From: Apostichopus japonicus | Lineage: Eukaryota > Echinodermata > Holothuroidea > Aspidochirotida > Stichopodidae | Assembly (NCBI RefSeq): GCF_037975245.1 | Contig: NC_092568.1 | Location: forward strand, 17,813,001-17,877,000 | Direction of reading: 5' to 3' | DNA length: 64,000 nt | Shown: in pieces, positions 21,961-33,724 of the stretch | Numbering within the stretch: the stretch's first letter is position 1 | Layout of the letters: each line of letters begins with the position of its first letter | Notes under the pieces: model-generated | Databases searched by the model: none | What the model was told of the DNA's origin: nothing | The model's input: only the letters and a program-made list of their open reading frames with translations | Made by a program: the position numbers and the translations under genes

Positions 21961-22924
21961 ATCTAAGCACTTTCTATTTTGAAATTACTTAGCGATATCA
22001 TTTAAAAAAAATGCTGAATGGGGGGGGGGGGGGGCGGTCGCCCCCATCCCAAAATGCGTCATGTTCCCCGACGACACGGTCGAGTTCGAGACCAGCCACA
22101 GTTGGTTTCATAGCACAATTCTACACACGCGTTATGATAGACCATATATAGTATATATATAGACACTGGCGGATCCAGGACCTTTGTTTGGGAGGGGCCA
22201 AAGTGGCATTAGAGTGATATGGGGGATTGGTCTAAGGGGAGGGGTGCCCCCTCCCCTTTGGAAAATTTTCTATTGCTGAATGCCCTCAGATGCAATTTGG
22301 TGCGACAAAAGTGTACAATAGTGATGTTAATTTACTTCTAAAAAAATGTTTCCCAGGTGTAATTTTTTAAAATATTTATAAAACAAAGTTGGGATCATCT
22401 TTCTCAAAAATTTTATTTCTCATAGGTTATAGGTTTCTTACAACCAGCCTGTAACTGCAAAATGGTGTTAAACTGTAAATCCTCATGCTCATACATTTAC
22501 ATAGCTCCCAACTCTTGAGAAGGCAAATGCTGGTCCATGCCACGAATCGCCGTCCTGGGGGATGGGTATAAGGGGAGGGGGTTTTGAATAGTAGGTGATA
22601 ATTCATTCTTTCCCTTGACATGAAAATGTTCGCTGCTCGCCCCAATGAAAAGAAATATAGGCTAATTTGAGGTTCAAATGATGCTGTAAAGGAGGTTTTA
22701 TACTCTATTATGCTAAATGCTAAAGAAATGATGGTTGCTAAGTCAAAATTTGATGGCAATTTTTTTATGTATACTTGACAATTACAATGCGGTTTTTTTT
22801 CGGACGCTTGTGCGGGTCAGCGGGTTTGGGTGTTGGAATGCGGGTCTAATTCCCGCGAATCGCGGGTCAGTTGTGAGCTCTGCATTTAATTTTAAACCAG
22901 AAAACGAAAAGGTTTAGACTATTC

Positions 22925-24007
22925 CAGGCGCGGCGGAACGGGAAAATTATGGGGGGGGGCGGCTAATGTGTGGAGACTATCTAAGCGGAGCGCCACCATC
23001 GGTTGGCGCGGAGCGTACAATAAAATTTTAGGTTTTTTCAAACCCCCAGATGGCCGGAAACGGCACTTCCTGAGTGTTTTATGCTGCGAATACCTAGCCC
23101 TAAAATATGGGTCTCAAGCCTGCAATTTCTCAGATTGCATGAGAAAGTCTGTAAAAACATTGTAATTTGTATATTCGATGGTGTTTTAAGAGAGTAGCTA
23201 TTACTCGTAGTGTACTCGCAAAGACGTTTTTGAGTGTATAGTAAGGGCAGTGGCGGAGCTAGGGGTATTGGTCGGGGGGGGGGGGGCACTTTCGACACTA
23301 TCTAAGCGGAGCGCCACCACATGTGGTTGGCGCGGAGCGTACAGAAAATTTTTGAGTAAAGATACTCTATAGATTGCAGGAAATGACCCATTCCGGGCCT
23401 TGCTAATTTACAGATAAACGGAGAATAAATAGGTGTCATTGCCATTTTGTCGGAAAATTACACCAACAGAATATGACAAATGTCAATAGGTAGATGAGAG
23501 CGCAATAAAAAAGTCAATAATCGCGAATAAGTAAAAAGTAGTGAAAAGCTGAAAAGGGCGCCAGCAGTCCCTTTGAGTCCGTCAGGGGGAGAGGGGTTGC
23601 ATCCGCCCCCTGATCGTATGGACGCTCCGCCACTGAGTAAGTGGATGTTGGAGAACTGGCTGAAATAAGGCAAGTCATTGTCCTAAGACGAAGTTGTGTT
23701 GCGCTTACCGGTATACTCACACTCACTGCTTCCACTTTTCACGGGGCGTGAAGACGCGGTTGGGGTGAAAATGTGGTCTATAGCCAGGGGACGGGCCGAG
23801 GGTCCCCCAGCATTTACTTAAATTATTACACCTATATAGTATACGTGTGCATCGGACAGATCGACAAGTATGCATTGAAAAATGGGCAGATGCACGTTTC
23901 GGAGCCTTGGTAAATATTGGGGGGGGGGGGCTTATCATGCATTTGTCCCCTCAACTTTTGCATTGGGGGGGCTAGAGCCCCCCCCCCCCCCGGTTCCGCC
24001 GCCACTG
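22925..24007. mobile_element. hAT element, level 2 of the nest
   Basis: Left end CAGGCGCGGCGGAACGGG, right end complement CAGTGGCGGCGGAACCGGG. Flanks are gactattc (22917-22924) and gactagtc (24008-24015), an 8-bp duplication with one mismatch. It is a close copy of 1937-2605 and carries the hairpin core near 22980-23020. It is interrupted by 23248-23635. Confidence 0.85.
23248..23635. mobile_element. hAT MITE, 388 bp, level 3 of the nest
   Basis: Termini CAGTGGCGGAGC and GCTCCGCCACTG. Flanks are agtaaggg (23240-23247) and agtaagtg (23636-23643). The paralogous copy at 1937-2605 shows the uninterrupted site agtaaggggttgttgg at 2248-2263. Homologous to 21073-21446. Confidence 0.88.
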
Positions 24008-24499
24008 GACTAGTCTACCACTGCTATTCCTCTCGATTTTTTAAATTTCCAATCATATGATTTAGCGGATGTTCGGAAACACTTTTTGGCTCACCTTTGG
24101 GGGGGCCATGGCCCCCCTTGGCCCCCCCTTGGATCCGCCAGTGTATATAGATCATTAGTGAGAGAGGAAAATGGAAACGTCAAAAAAATGGAGTTGTCGG
24201 TGTAAGGGGTAGGGTGAGGCACACTTTTACGAAATCATTGATCCGTCACTGGCTACCCTTCAGCGCTGTAATGATGTCACTGTTCCTCTTTCTCTTCCCG
24301 GTGTCTTCGCGTTTTTCTTTTACTCCCTCCTTTTCTCCTTCTTCTCTCTTTCTTCTTTTTCTTTTCCCTTCCTTCCTCTCCTCCTCCTCTTTTCCCCCTC
24401 TTTTTTCCTTTTTTCTTCTCTTTTTTTTTCTCTCCTCTTTTTCTTACCCGGGGGGCGCGCGCCCCCAACGCCCCCCCTGGATACGCACCTGATTCACTT

Positions 24500-25570
24500 A
24501 AACTCATCGTAATCCTTCAAATGACGCTCAAATGTTGAATCTCTTCAAAGCAAGTTGAACATTGATGCTAAAAATGTTTCCAATTGGTGCAAGAATAATA
24601 AAATGGCAATCAATAGCCTACTAATAAAACCAAATCAATGTTAATATGTTCCAGACAACGCTATGATAATCTACGGAGACAAACAAATATTTCCGTGAAG
24701 ATAAATGATATCGTATTAGAGACTTCTGATACAAAAAAAACTTTTAAGAGTCAGAATTGATGCTGCACCTGACATGGCAAGCTCAGATTGATTATATAAG
24801 TAATACTATTAGTACAAGTTTAGCTCTTTTGCGAAGGATTAAACAGTATATAGACACTCCCATGTGCATTCTGTATTATAATGGATACATTCTTCCAATA
24901 CTTGACTACTGCTGTCTAGTACGTTTGGGGATCTACCACTGCCCATAATACTGATAGAATTATTAAATTACAGAAAAGTGCTGCACGAATTATTTTAAAT
25001 GCTACATATGAAGATTGTTCAAGTGATGTATTTGCCACGCTGGGGTGGAAGACTTTTGACAGACACGTAATGTATAGAAGGTTAACTATATGGTATTCAA
25101 ATCAATTAATGATCAAGGACCGGATTACATGAATGAGATGTTTAAACCAGTTACAAACATTCATAATCACAATCCAAGATCGTCTACTGCAAGAAACCTG
25201 TACATTACAGGCGGACACACTAGTTTTTGTAACAACCGTTTTTCATATGCATCATGTGCCGCAAAAGACTGGAACAAACTAGATCAAAGAGTATAATCAG
25301 CAATAAATCTAGTTTAAACGCCTATAGTATCTGATATTGTTTAGGTCTACGTGACTTTTATTTTTACCAAATATCTTAATTTGTTTTACTCTGTACACGT
25401 TTTAACTAATTTATTAAGCATTATTACTGTATTAATGACTAAGTTAAATTTCCATACATTTTATATTATTATATGTCTTATTATAGAGGGCCTCGTGGAA
25501 GATTAGCTATTGCTAAACGAGCTACCCTCTTAAAATAAAGTTTAAATAAAATAAATAAAAAATAAATTAA
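24500..25570 (+). pseudogene. LINE (non-LTR retrotransposon) reverse transcriptase 3' end, decayed
   Basis: Successive frames resemble the C-terminal end of a Jockey/CR1-like reverse transcriptase: an N-proximal piece around 24530-24640, then WQAQIDYISNTISTSLALLR and ILPILDYCCLV (24757-24925), then KLQKSAARIILNA (about 24965-25003), then a segment at 25090-25296 with SYASCAAKDWNKLDQRV. The frame shifts between pieces. The element ends in an A-rich tail with AATAAA at 25535-25570. It is a 5'-truncated, inactive copy. Confidence 0.8.
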
Positions 25571-26259
25571 GTTTTTGTGTACCAAATATTAGTATATAAC
25601 TGGGTACGTAGGGTATATCTGACAAGTAGGACACATGAAGGTTCCGTCCAACTCTACAAATTAGTTTGGTGCATCATCTGCGGCGCAATTTTGACTTGTT
25701 ATGTCGACATATGACTTGTTATGTCGCTATCATCGATATCTCTGCTTATTTTTTATTTATTTTTTATTTATAAAATTCGTGATATGAAAAGGTAGACGGA
25801 TTATGGGATATATGCAACAAAAATTTAATTTAATTGGGATAGCACATGGCTAATGCATATATAATGCAAAGGATATAATTTGACACAGACTATTCAAATT
25901 ATCATAACAATTACATTGTTTACATTTATCCTAATCATCTTGCCTATTCCAAACAATTTCAAGTATTGGTCTTAACCTTTTGGGATGATCGAGCGCATTT
26001 TTGGGAGACCAATGTAGATTATTTCATTTTCAGGTACATACTGTAACTTGTTCGTACCGTCAGAGCCACCGTAGTGCAGAGTTACCGTTCACCGTGAATG
26101 TTAGTCAGGGTTTTCACTGTCATTGTACTAACAAATTCTCATTTCCACATACATTAAATATGTAGGTCTATTACGTGAAACTATGTAACAGTTGGTTCAA
26201 CATTGGCTAATTTTGGCGAACCCATAGACATTGAAGTAGGAAGAACGACCTTCTTGAAG

Positions 26260-26452
26260 ACAAAGAAAAGCCAACTACATGTCAATCTCACAGTTTGAAT
26301 TATAAAATTCCTCAAGCTCAAAAGAACTGTTATAAATATTCGCTTTTTCCTCGCACCATTCCTCAGTGGAACGCACTCCCACCTGATCTGAAATCAGCAC
26401 CAAACACCGCCTCCTTCAAGTTAATGCTGGGAAGTCAGCAGCACCATTAGCC
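26260..26452 (+). pseudogene. Second LINE reverse transcriptase C-terminal fragment
   Basis: One frame reads SHSLNYKIPQAQKNCYKYSL followed by FPRTIPQWNALPPDL and TASFKLML and then a stop. This is the typical terminal segment of CR1/Jockey-like LINE proteins (pattern FFPR.I..WN.LP). It is too short to classify. Confidence 0.75.
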
Positions 26453-29400
26453 AACTTGAGGACTGCACGTCAACAGCCACATCAGGGGCGATTTGTGCAG
26501 TATTACACCAAGACCAAGACCAATGACGTCATGCGATAGAAGCAGCATAGGAATTTTAGTACTTAACTAGTGTCGTCTGCTCAGCTGCTGCTGTATTGGT
26601 ATTCACTGGACCCTGGATATAGTTAACCTAGGTCCCTAAACCGGCTTCGTATGACGGTCCTTTCGGATGCGATATGACTAAAGCCTAATGACAACAATTA
26701 TAACTACCTCGTTTTACTTAAAACTGTATCCCCAATGATAGATCCACATGCCAGAATAACATTAGATGACGGGTTTGATGTCCTGGGCTAACAATTCAAT
26801 ACTAGGAAAATAGGCTTAGCCTAACTTAGGCATATTTATGTAGCCCTTGGTCTAAGTTAGGTTAGTAAGTATGGTATGTAACTTCTGGACGGTAAGTTTA
26901 CTCAACTTTGATTTTAAGGCCTAATGATATTCACTAACCATGTTCGGACAAAGCTTTGTAGGCAAACGACACGCTCAAGCCACTACTCTTGCTAACATCT
27001 CATCCTTTGATGACTATAACTGCATGATTGTCAGACATACATAAAACATTTTGGACTCTCGACCACTTCATAAGGTGGGATCTGTTATTCTGCATAAACT
27101 ACCATCCACTGTGCAATATTAAACTTAAACCGAGAACTGCATGCACTGACTAATATGGAAGTATTACACAAAAGTATATAGTTGTGTGTACGAAGGAAGG
27201 GGATGGCAGGGGGGGGGGGCGAGGGGGCGAGGGGGCGAGGGTTGCTTTTTCACGGCATTTCCAGGGACAACTATATGACACTATCTGAGTGGAGCACTAA
27301 AATAATGCAATCAAGAAAATGTTTGCTATGTGCCACTCAGAAACCGGAAACTTAAAGTTGCATAAAACACTCCGATTGCTCGAGTGATTAGAGGCGAAAA
27401 AAATGTTTTCAAAGTTAGTACATTTATAGCTACTCAGCTGGTTGCCATAACATGACTAGGTTGTTATGAAAAGTACACATACTCTTTCGTAAAAACGGGT
27501 AAAAATTCATTTTCAAAGTTGAATGCACAATGTATGTATGAAGACGAACAATTGATCTGTCATTTTGCCGTACAGAGTTCCTTTATAGAGTATAAAGGAT
27601 AGGGTTCCTTTCTCATGATGAACTAAATATACGGCTCTGTTAACAACTCCCTGCTTCAATGCTGTCAATGACGGTGGTACACTGTGTCAACGTTCTTCCC
27701 AGTTCAAGTTCTATGGTGTATACAAAACATCGTTTTGCTGCAGATTGTCTTCTCCTCAAATTTTGGTGCTAGTGCTCTTGGACCTTGTCAGTAAGTTACT
27801 GACCAAGGTGACCTAAACTTAACAACACCACTGCTTGTAGAAGCACCACAGAGCTATAAATCAGCCTAAGTGGATTCTGAACTGGTAAAAAATATACATT
27901 TAAAATGATGTAGATCTACAGTAGCCTACCGACGAACCTAACCTTGACTAATATTAGGCCTAACATACTACATAGTTAGCAGTACACTACTAGCAGTACA
28001 TAGGCCTACCACTTACCAGTACCAAGCAGTAGTCTAAGTGTGTTTAACGGCACAGTTGCAGTGCAACCAATGTTAAAAGTAAACGTCTTATCTCCATACA
28101 GTCAATGCAAAAGAAAATATGTCGTGCAAGATGGAGAACTGTTTGACTATATTTTGGACTAAGTGCTGAGAGACTTGAGCCTGAGAGACTCATCAAGCCA
28201 TAGATGAAATATGTGTGTCTGAAGGGATAGTATATTGACAAAAGCTAACCTTGATTTCTCTAATGTACTCCTTAACGGACGTTGCACTACCCTCAACAGA
28301 ATGGTGGCGGGACCCTGTCCCATAGCATAGGCTATGTAGTTGTTTCTCCCTGGGTTGTCGTGTAGGTTGGAACAAGTGTGGCAACTGCCTGTACGACTGT
28401 GTACATAGGTGTTCTTGTGTGACAACTCTGTGAATTGAAACATTGTATAAACTGGTAATTATTGCAGGATGTCAGAGTAGCTGCGTTCCACGATTATGTA
28501 ATGGCTATGCTATAAAACTAGTGGTAATTTGGTGGTATTAGTTTTAGATGCTGTACTGTATCCGTACCAAGTAAATTTAGGTAGGAATTAGCAAATAATT
28601 GGACGCACAACAAAAGTCCAGTACAGTAGAAGAACACCGCGGTTCGCTCTCGCTAACATAGCAGAACTAGAACTGTGCTGTTTCTAAATGACCAGCACGT
28701 GTTGAAGAAGCTAAGTAGTGGGTGCATATCTCTGAGCAGACGACAACAATAGAAGATGGAAGCTTAATATGACGTAAAGTGTAATTTGCATAAGGGGGCA
28801 TAAAGGTATATAAAGTTCACCACATCTCCATACATCCCACCTTAACAATCAAATTGTGCAAAATAATGAGATGCATTATACTATCTTATTGTAGTGTATT
28901 GCACAAAAAGATAAACATGTATTTGTCAAATATACTTGTAAAAACTTGGAGGGGATATGGCAAGGTTGTTAAAGCTGACTCCAGTGTAGTAGGGGGTTAT
29001 GGTGACACCCCCACCCCATAAAAAAATGGTTAGATGTGAAATGGTGCATTCTTAGGCATATTTAGGCTACAAATTACTTTCATTCTTAGATCACATACAA
29101 GGTTGGGCTATAAAACTAGTTTAATTTTTGTGTGTGCGGGTGTTGGGTTGGGGGGGGGGGGTTGTGGGGGAAAAGAGAGTTAAAAAGGGAATCCGAGCCT
29201 ATTAACCTGTTGTTGTTCCGTGACGGTCGGTAAAATAAGCGTTACATCAGGCATATGTAACTGATGATCGTGTTAGTAAACATCAGTACAACGCTAAATG
29301 AACCAACGATCAGGTAAATAAGCACCAGAGCAATGATCGAGTAAAAAACACAAGAGTACCATCCTTGCTGAACAGACAATCAGACTGTGAATAGCTCCCA

Positions 29401-29730
29401 CCTACTGAAATTGGGTGTGAGGTTGCAAATGAACTTAACAGGACCTTGCTTTGTGCAGTCCGTAATTTCTGTAGTGAATACACCCCACCTACTGAAATTG
29501 GGTCTGAGGTTTGCAAATGAACAAAACAGTACCTTACTTTTGTGGGGGTCTTAATTTCTGTATTGAATTAAATAGTTGAAAACTTGCTTATTACGGGCAA
29601 CCAAACGATTGAAACCTTTCTGATTCCTTGCCGAAGGCAGAAGGAATCTATGCGATGGTGAAGGCCATGTGTGTAACACATAAATGCTCTACCTTTCAGA
29701 AGGATAACTGGGGTACATTTCATTTTGGTA
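26453..29730. other. Intergenic, no gene confirmed
   Basis: Contains G-runs (about 27210-27240, 29140-29160) and a tandem pair of tctgaggt/acctactgaaattggg segments (29396-29510). A 94-residue minus-strand frame at 28159-28443 with a possible donor (AAG then GTTAGC near 28250) was examined but has no recognisable family. Confidence 0.4.
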
Positions 29731-29739
29731 CTTAGGTTC

Positions 29740-30500
29740 CCCTTAGGTAGCTTGGAATTGTTGTTGGTATTGGTCAAATGTCATTTGAGGTCAGCACAAG
29801 TCAAAGTCTGAAAACAAAATATCACAAGAAGTAAAAGGTGCAGAAAGTTCAAACTTGGTGTGTAGCTTGTCATTGGTGAGAAGAAGACATGTAGTGTTTT
29901 ATATGAATGTTGAAGGTCATTTGAGGTCAACAGAGGGGGAAAATGTGAAAATCTTGTAAACATGATAGAGCAAGGAATATAAATATATTTGGCATGTGGA
30001 TTTCCTGTAATTAGTTCAGGGAACCCTATTGATTGTGGTGGAGTTCAAAGGTCACTTGGGGTCAGCACTGGAGAAAATGTGAAAATATTGAAAGAGCTAT
30101 ATCCTCAGCACAAGAACATGAAAGCAGCTCATATTTGCATGGTATGATAGCCTTGTGTATTGTATAGTTTGAACAAAATTTGATGTAGGTCAGAGTTCAT
30201 TTAAGGCACCAGGTGTCAAAAACATGAACACTATGTAAATTTATACGATTTTTCCAGATAGAAAACTGCAGTAGCTGCTGTGTATGGCTAAGGCTTCTCT
30301 ATAATGAGTACAAGAACCCTATTGTTTTTTTTCATAGGTCATAGGTTCATCAGAGGTTATACTCTGTACATTTTAAACATGGCATCATAAGATGGGCAGT
30401 CTCATCAGATGTCATATTGGCATATGACTTTCCTATAATGAGTGCAAGAGCCCAGTAATACGTTGTGAAGGTCAAAGGTCATTTGAGGTCAGCAAGTGGA
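29740..30500 (+). repeat. Dispersed repeat rich in AGGTCA half-sites
   Basis: Loosely periodic units of about 150-200 bp contain ggtcatttgaggtcagc followed by gtgaaaa and tgtaaa blocks. A perfect DR1, AGGTCAAAGGTCA, sits at 30469-30481, followed by another half-site at 30486-30491. Related units occur at positions 1-40, 45700-46080 and, inverted, 51770-52230. Confidence 0.7.
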
Positions 30501-31411
30501 AAGTGTTAAAACCTGAAAAGTGCTGTGGCTGGATAAATTTGTTTTCAAATCATGGTTGGTTTAAGGCTAGCAGAATTCAATCCCTGAAAACCTTTCTTCT
30601 TAGTTAGCGATGTTGTCAGTAACTAGCGTTTGGTTTCAGCATGGCATTTTGTGCCTTTTAATGATATTGTTGTTACAAAACTGAGAATGATTTGTATTCT
30701 TAAGAACCTAGTTGGTAATTCCTGAAGGTTTACACCATGTCAGGGTATTATTTCATTGCTCTCACTATCTTGGTACACATTCATGTTCCCACCATACTTA
30801 ATTGGTATAGGTATAAGATGCTATTTAAGATGTCATTTGTCAACTTGAGTCAGAAATTACTGCACAATATCTTTAAACTGCTCGGAATTCTCAATATTAA
30901 AGACCTCAGGGATTTACCTTGACACAGAACACTCCACCTTATTCCATTACAGTTGCCCATATTAGTGCTTGTTATTTCAACAAGCACATTAAGTGGCAAC
31001 TATTTGCCCAAATATGATTCTGATTGAAGGTCATTTGAAGTCAACAGAGGTCAAAGTCTGAAAACCTTGTAAGCTTTCAACTCATCCATATCTTTGATAA
31101 ATGTCTCTTCTGTGTCAGGATTTGTTTGACCTTTTTTCCTCCTAGCAAATGGCAAGCTTAACTGGCATTTGGCCAGTAAATAGCCTAAATTTTGAGGCCT
31201 TAATAATGTTCTTCAAAGCTGTTCAGTTCATATATACAATTTGAATGATTTTTTAAAGTATGATTATGATGATGAATTGGTGTAACTGTATGAGAAAAAT
31301 TGTTAGATTTACTTTCTATGATTTCCATTTAAGTGTCTCGTTCTATTTCCATTTCAGCTAAATTTGAACTCGTGGTCATATTCCATCTTCATTGTCATTG
31401 GGTGGGGGAAT

Positions 31412-32334
31412 ATGGATTACCAGAGGAACACAGCTCCTGACGAAGGGGTCCACGACTCATGCTACGAGATCTCGGAACATTCGAATAAAATAACAAACGG
31501 TTTACACAGCTTATGGCAAAACAGGCAACTCTGTGACGTTGTTTTGAAAGTCCAGGGACACACCATCAATGCTCATCGAGCGGTCCTCTCCAGTGGCAGT
31601 CCCTATTTCTTTGCTATGTTCGTAGGAAATCTCTGTGAAACTCAACAGGAAGAGGTGGAACTGAAATCTGTCGAGAAAGATGCGCTCGAGGCTCTGGTCA
31701 AGTACATTTACACGGGAAGGATTCATATATCACACCGTAACGTTCAAGCTCTCCTTGCTGCTGCTAATTTAATTCAAATGAAAGATGTGAAACAACTCTG
31801 CTGTGACTTTTTGGAGCAACACCTTGACACAACCAATTGCCTTGGGATAACCCATTTCGCTGAGACGCATGCCTGTGATCAGTGGGCCGTCACGGCAAGG
31901 AAATTCTGCGCCCAACATTTTGAGGCCCTGAAATATGCCGACGAATTCCTCCAACTGGAAAGCGACAACCTGAAATCTCTGCTTCTACAGGAAGACCTAG
32001 CCGTGCCCTGCGAAGAATCTGTTCTGGCAACGCTTCTCGTTTGGGTCGAATTTGATCAAAGACAGAGGGTGGAGCACCTAGAGGAACTTCTACGGTGTAT
32101 CAAATTACCTCTGATGACATTATCGTCTTTACAGAAACAGTTAGAGTCAAACAAATACCTTCAAAGCAACGGTGCATGCTTAGAACAGTTATGTAAAGCA
32201 ATTCACTACCATCTGAATCCAGAGGAGAGGATTCAGTGGCGAGTCAGTTCTCCGTATATGTTTGTACCAAGGGAGCCTCCAAAGAGGATGTGTGCTGTCG
32301 GTGGCAAGAATGGTCTGTTTGCAACTTTAAAAAG
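31412..32334 (+). CDS. KLHL exon 1 (BTB, BACK, start of blade 1)
   Basis: ATG at 31412. The donor GTACAG follows 32334 after two bases of a codon. The open frame continues past the donor but loses similarity. Ends in the blade 1 segment RMCAVGGKNGLFATLK. Confidence 0.92.
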
Positions 32335-33689
32335 GTACAGTAGTGTTGTGTCGTCTGCCGGTAGCAGAGCCCATAATGGTTAATTGTGGGTTTTTTTAAG
32401 TACGATACTGTTGATCTTAAAGACTGAGATACAGTCATAGCCGGTTCTTCTCCCTGCATTTGAAGTTGGTTTTTCACCTCATTCACAATAAAATAGATAG
32501 TAACCTGCAACTGTACTGTCTAAATTGGTAGGTACTGTAGACTGTTTTATAATAAATACTGTCATAACAGTAGATCCTTATACGTGTGGAAACATGTTCT
32601 TTTGACAGGTTGTCTCCCTTGTTCCGTCAAACAAATACCTTGCTTAAATTTATATTGTGGCGATCTCTTGCTATCCTGCTTCATTTCCTTATCCCTCTTT
32701 CCCCAGTGCCCCATTACCCCCGCCCCCATTCCCCACTGAAGAACAGAAAGGAATTTCTCACCAGTTTGTTTATATTGTAATTGAAACTCTGTTTGCATCG
32801 TTCACCATGTACATCACAAGCCAAAGATCACAGATTGTGGTAAACATTTGAAGATTAAAATCTAAGGAACAGAACTGGGCTGAGGCAAATTAAAGGAATT
32901 ATTCATGAGTTCAAGGCTGTGGAGTAGGAATGTGACTGTACCTTAGAATTTAATTCTTTTCTAAGAGACTTGTGTTTCCTTGATGTTAATAATAGATAAG
33001 TTTCTTTAAAAGAAGGACTATACATGCATAATTATATAGCCTTCTTTTCTTCACGAATAAATTAACGCTCCCCGATATGGTTTGTTTTCCTCTTCCTCCT
33101 CCTTTGTTTTTTTTCCCTTCAGTTTTGAAATATGTAGTTCAGAGCACACCGAATGGAAAGAGGCGACACCACTGAACTGTCGACGGCAAGAATGTGCGGC
33201 AGCGGTCGTCAATAAGTGTCTCTACATCATTGGTGGCATCAAATGCTACACCAGAAATGGCACCACTTTCCGCCGGCACGATAACAGCGTCGAGAAATGG
33301 ACTTCGAAATCCAAGTCATGGATTTCGGTGGCCAAGATGAGCAAATGCAGAAGTAACCACGGAGTAGCCGTGCTGAATGGAAACATCTATGCAATGGGTG
33401 GTTATGACGGACAGTTTTATCTAAAGAGTGTTGAAATGTATTCACCCTCTAAGGACGTGTGGACTCCAGTGGCATCCATGACGAAGAGTAGAAGTATCTT
33501 TAGCGCCGCATCCCTGGATGGGAAGATCTTTGCTCTGGGGGGCTACGGACCTAATTACCTTAGCAGGTAATGTCATGAATTGTTCAAAATGGTTAGAAGA
33601 AAACAACACCGAATCCAAATATGAGTATAGATGTAACATCCTCCTTGCTCCAGTTTTGATTAATTTCTGGTTTGGAACCTGGGGTTGAT

Positions 33690-33724
<35 letters not shown>

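Larger units (their letters stand above)
22164..24143. mobile_element. hAT element, level 1 of a three-level nest, exact 8-bp TSD
   Basis: Left end CACTGGCGGATCCAGG, right end complement CACTGGCGGATCCAAGG. TATATAGA lies at 22156-22163 and again at 24144-24151. The total span is 1980 bp, of which 22925-24007 plus a duplicated 8 bp is a later insertion, so the original element was about 0.9 kb. There is no transposase frame. Confidence 0.87.
20376..24491. mobile_element. Possible outermost hAT-like element enclosing the nest
   Basis: The left end is CAGGCGCGTATCCAGG and the right end, reverse-complemented, CAGGTGCGTATCCAGG: 15 of 16 bases match. The adjoining sequences (actattca and attcactt) share only attca and not a full 8-bp duplication, so the two ends could belong to different copies. 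The interior holds the elements at 21073, 21800 and 22164. Confidence 0.4.

Noticed and set aside
24277-24507. Lys/Arg/Glu-rich frame on the minus strand and Ser/Phe-rich frame on the plus strand
   Set aside because: Low-complexity pyrimidine tract (ttcttctctctt-like). No domain.
28159-28443. Possible first exon on the minus strand with a donor near 28250
   Set aside because: Two frames are open, neither resembles a known protein, and no downstream exon could be joined.
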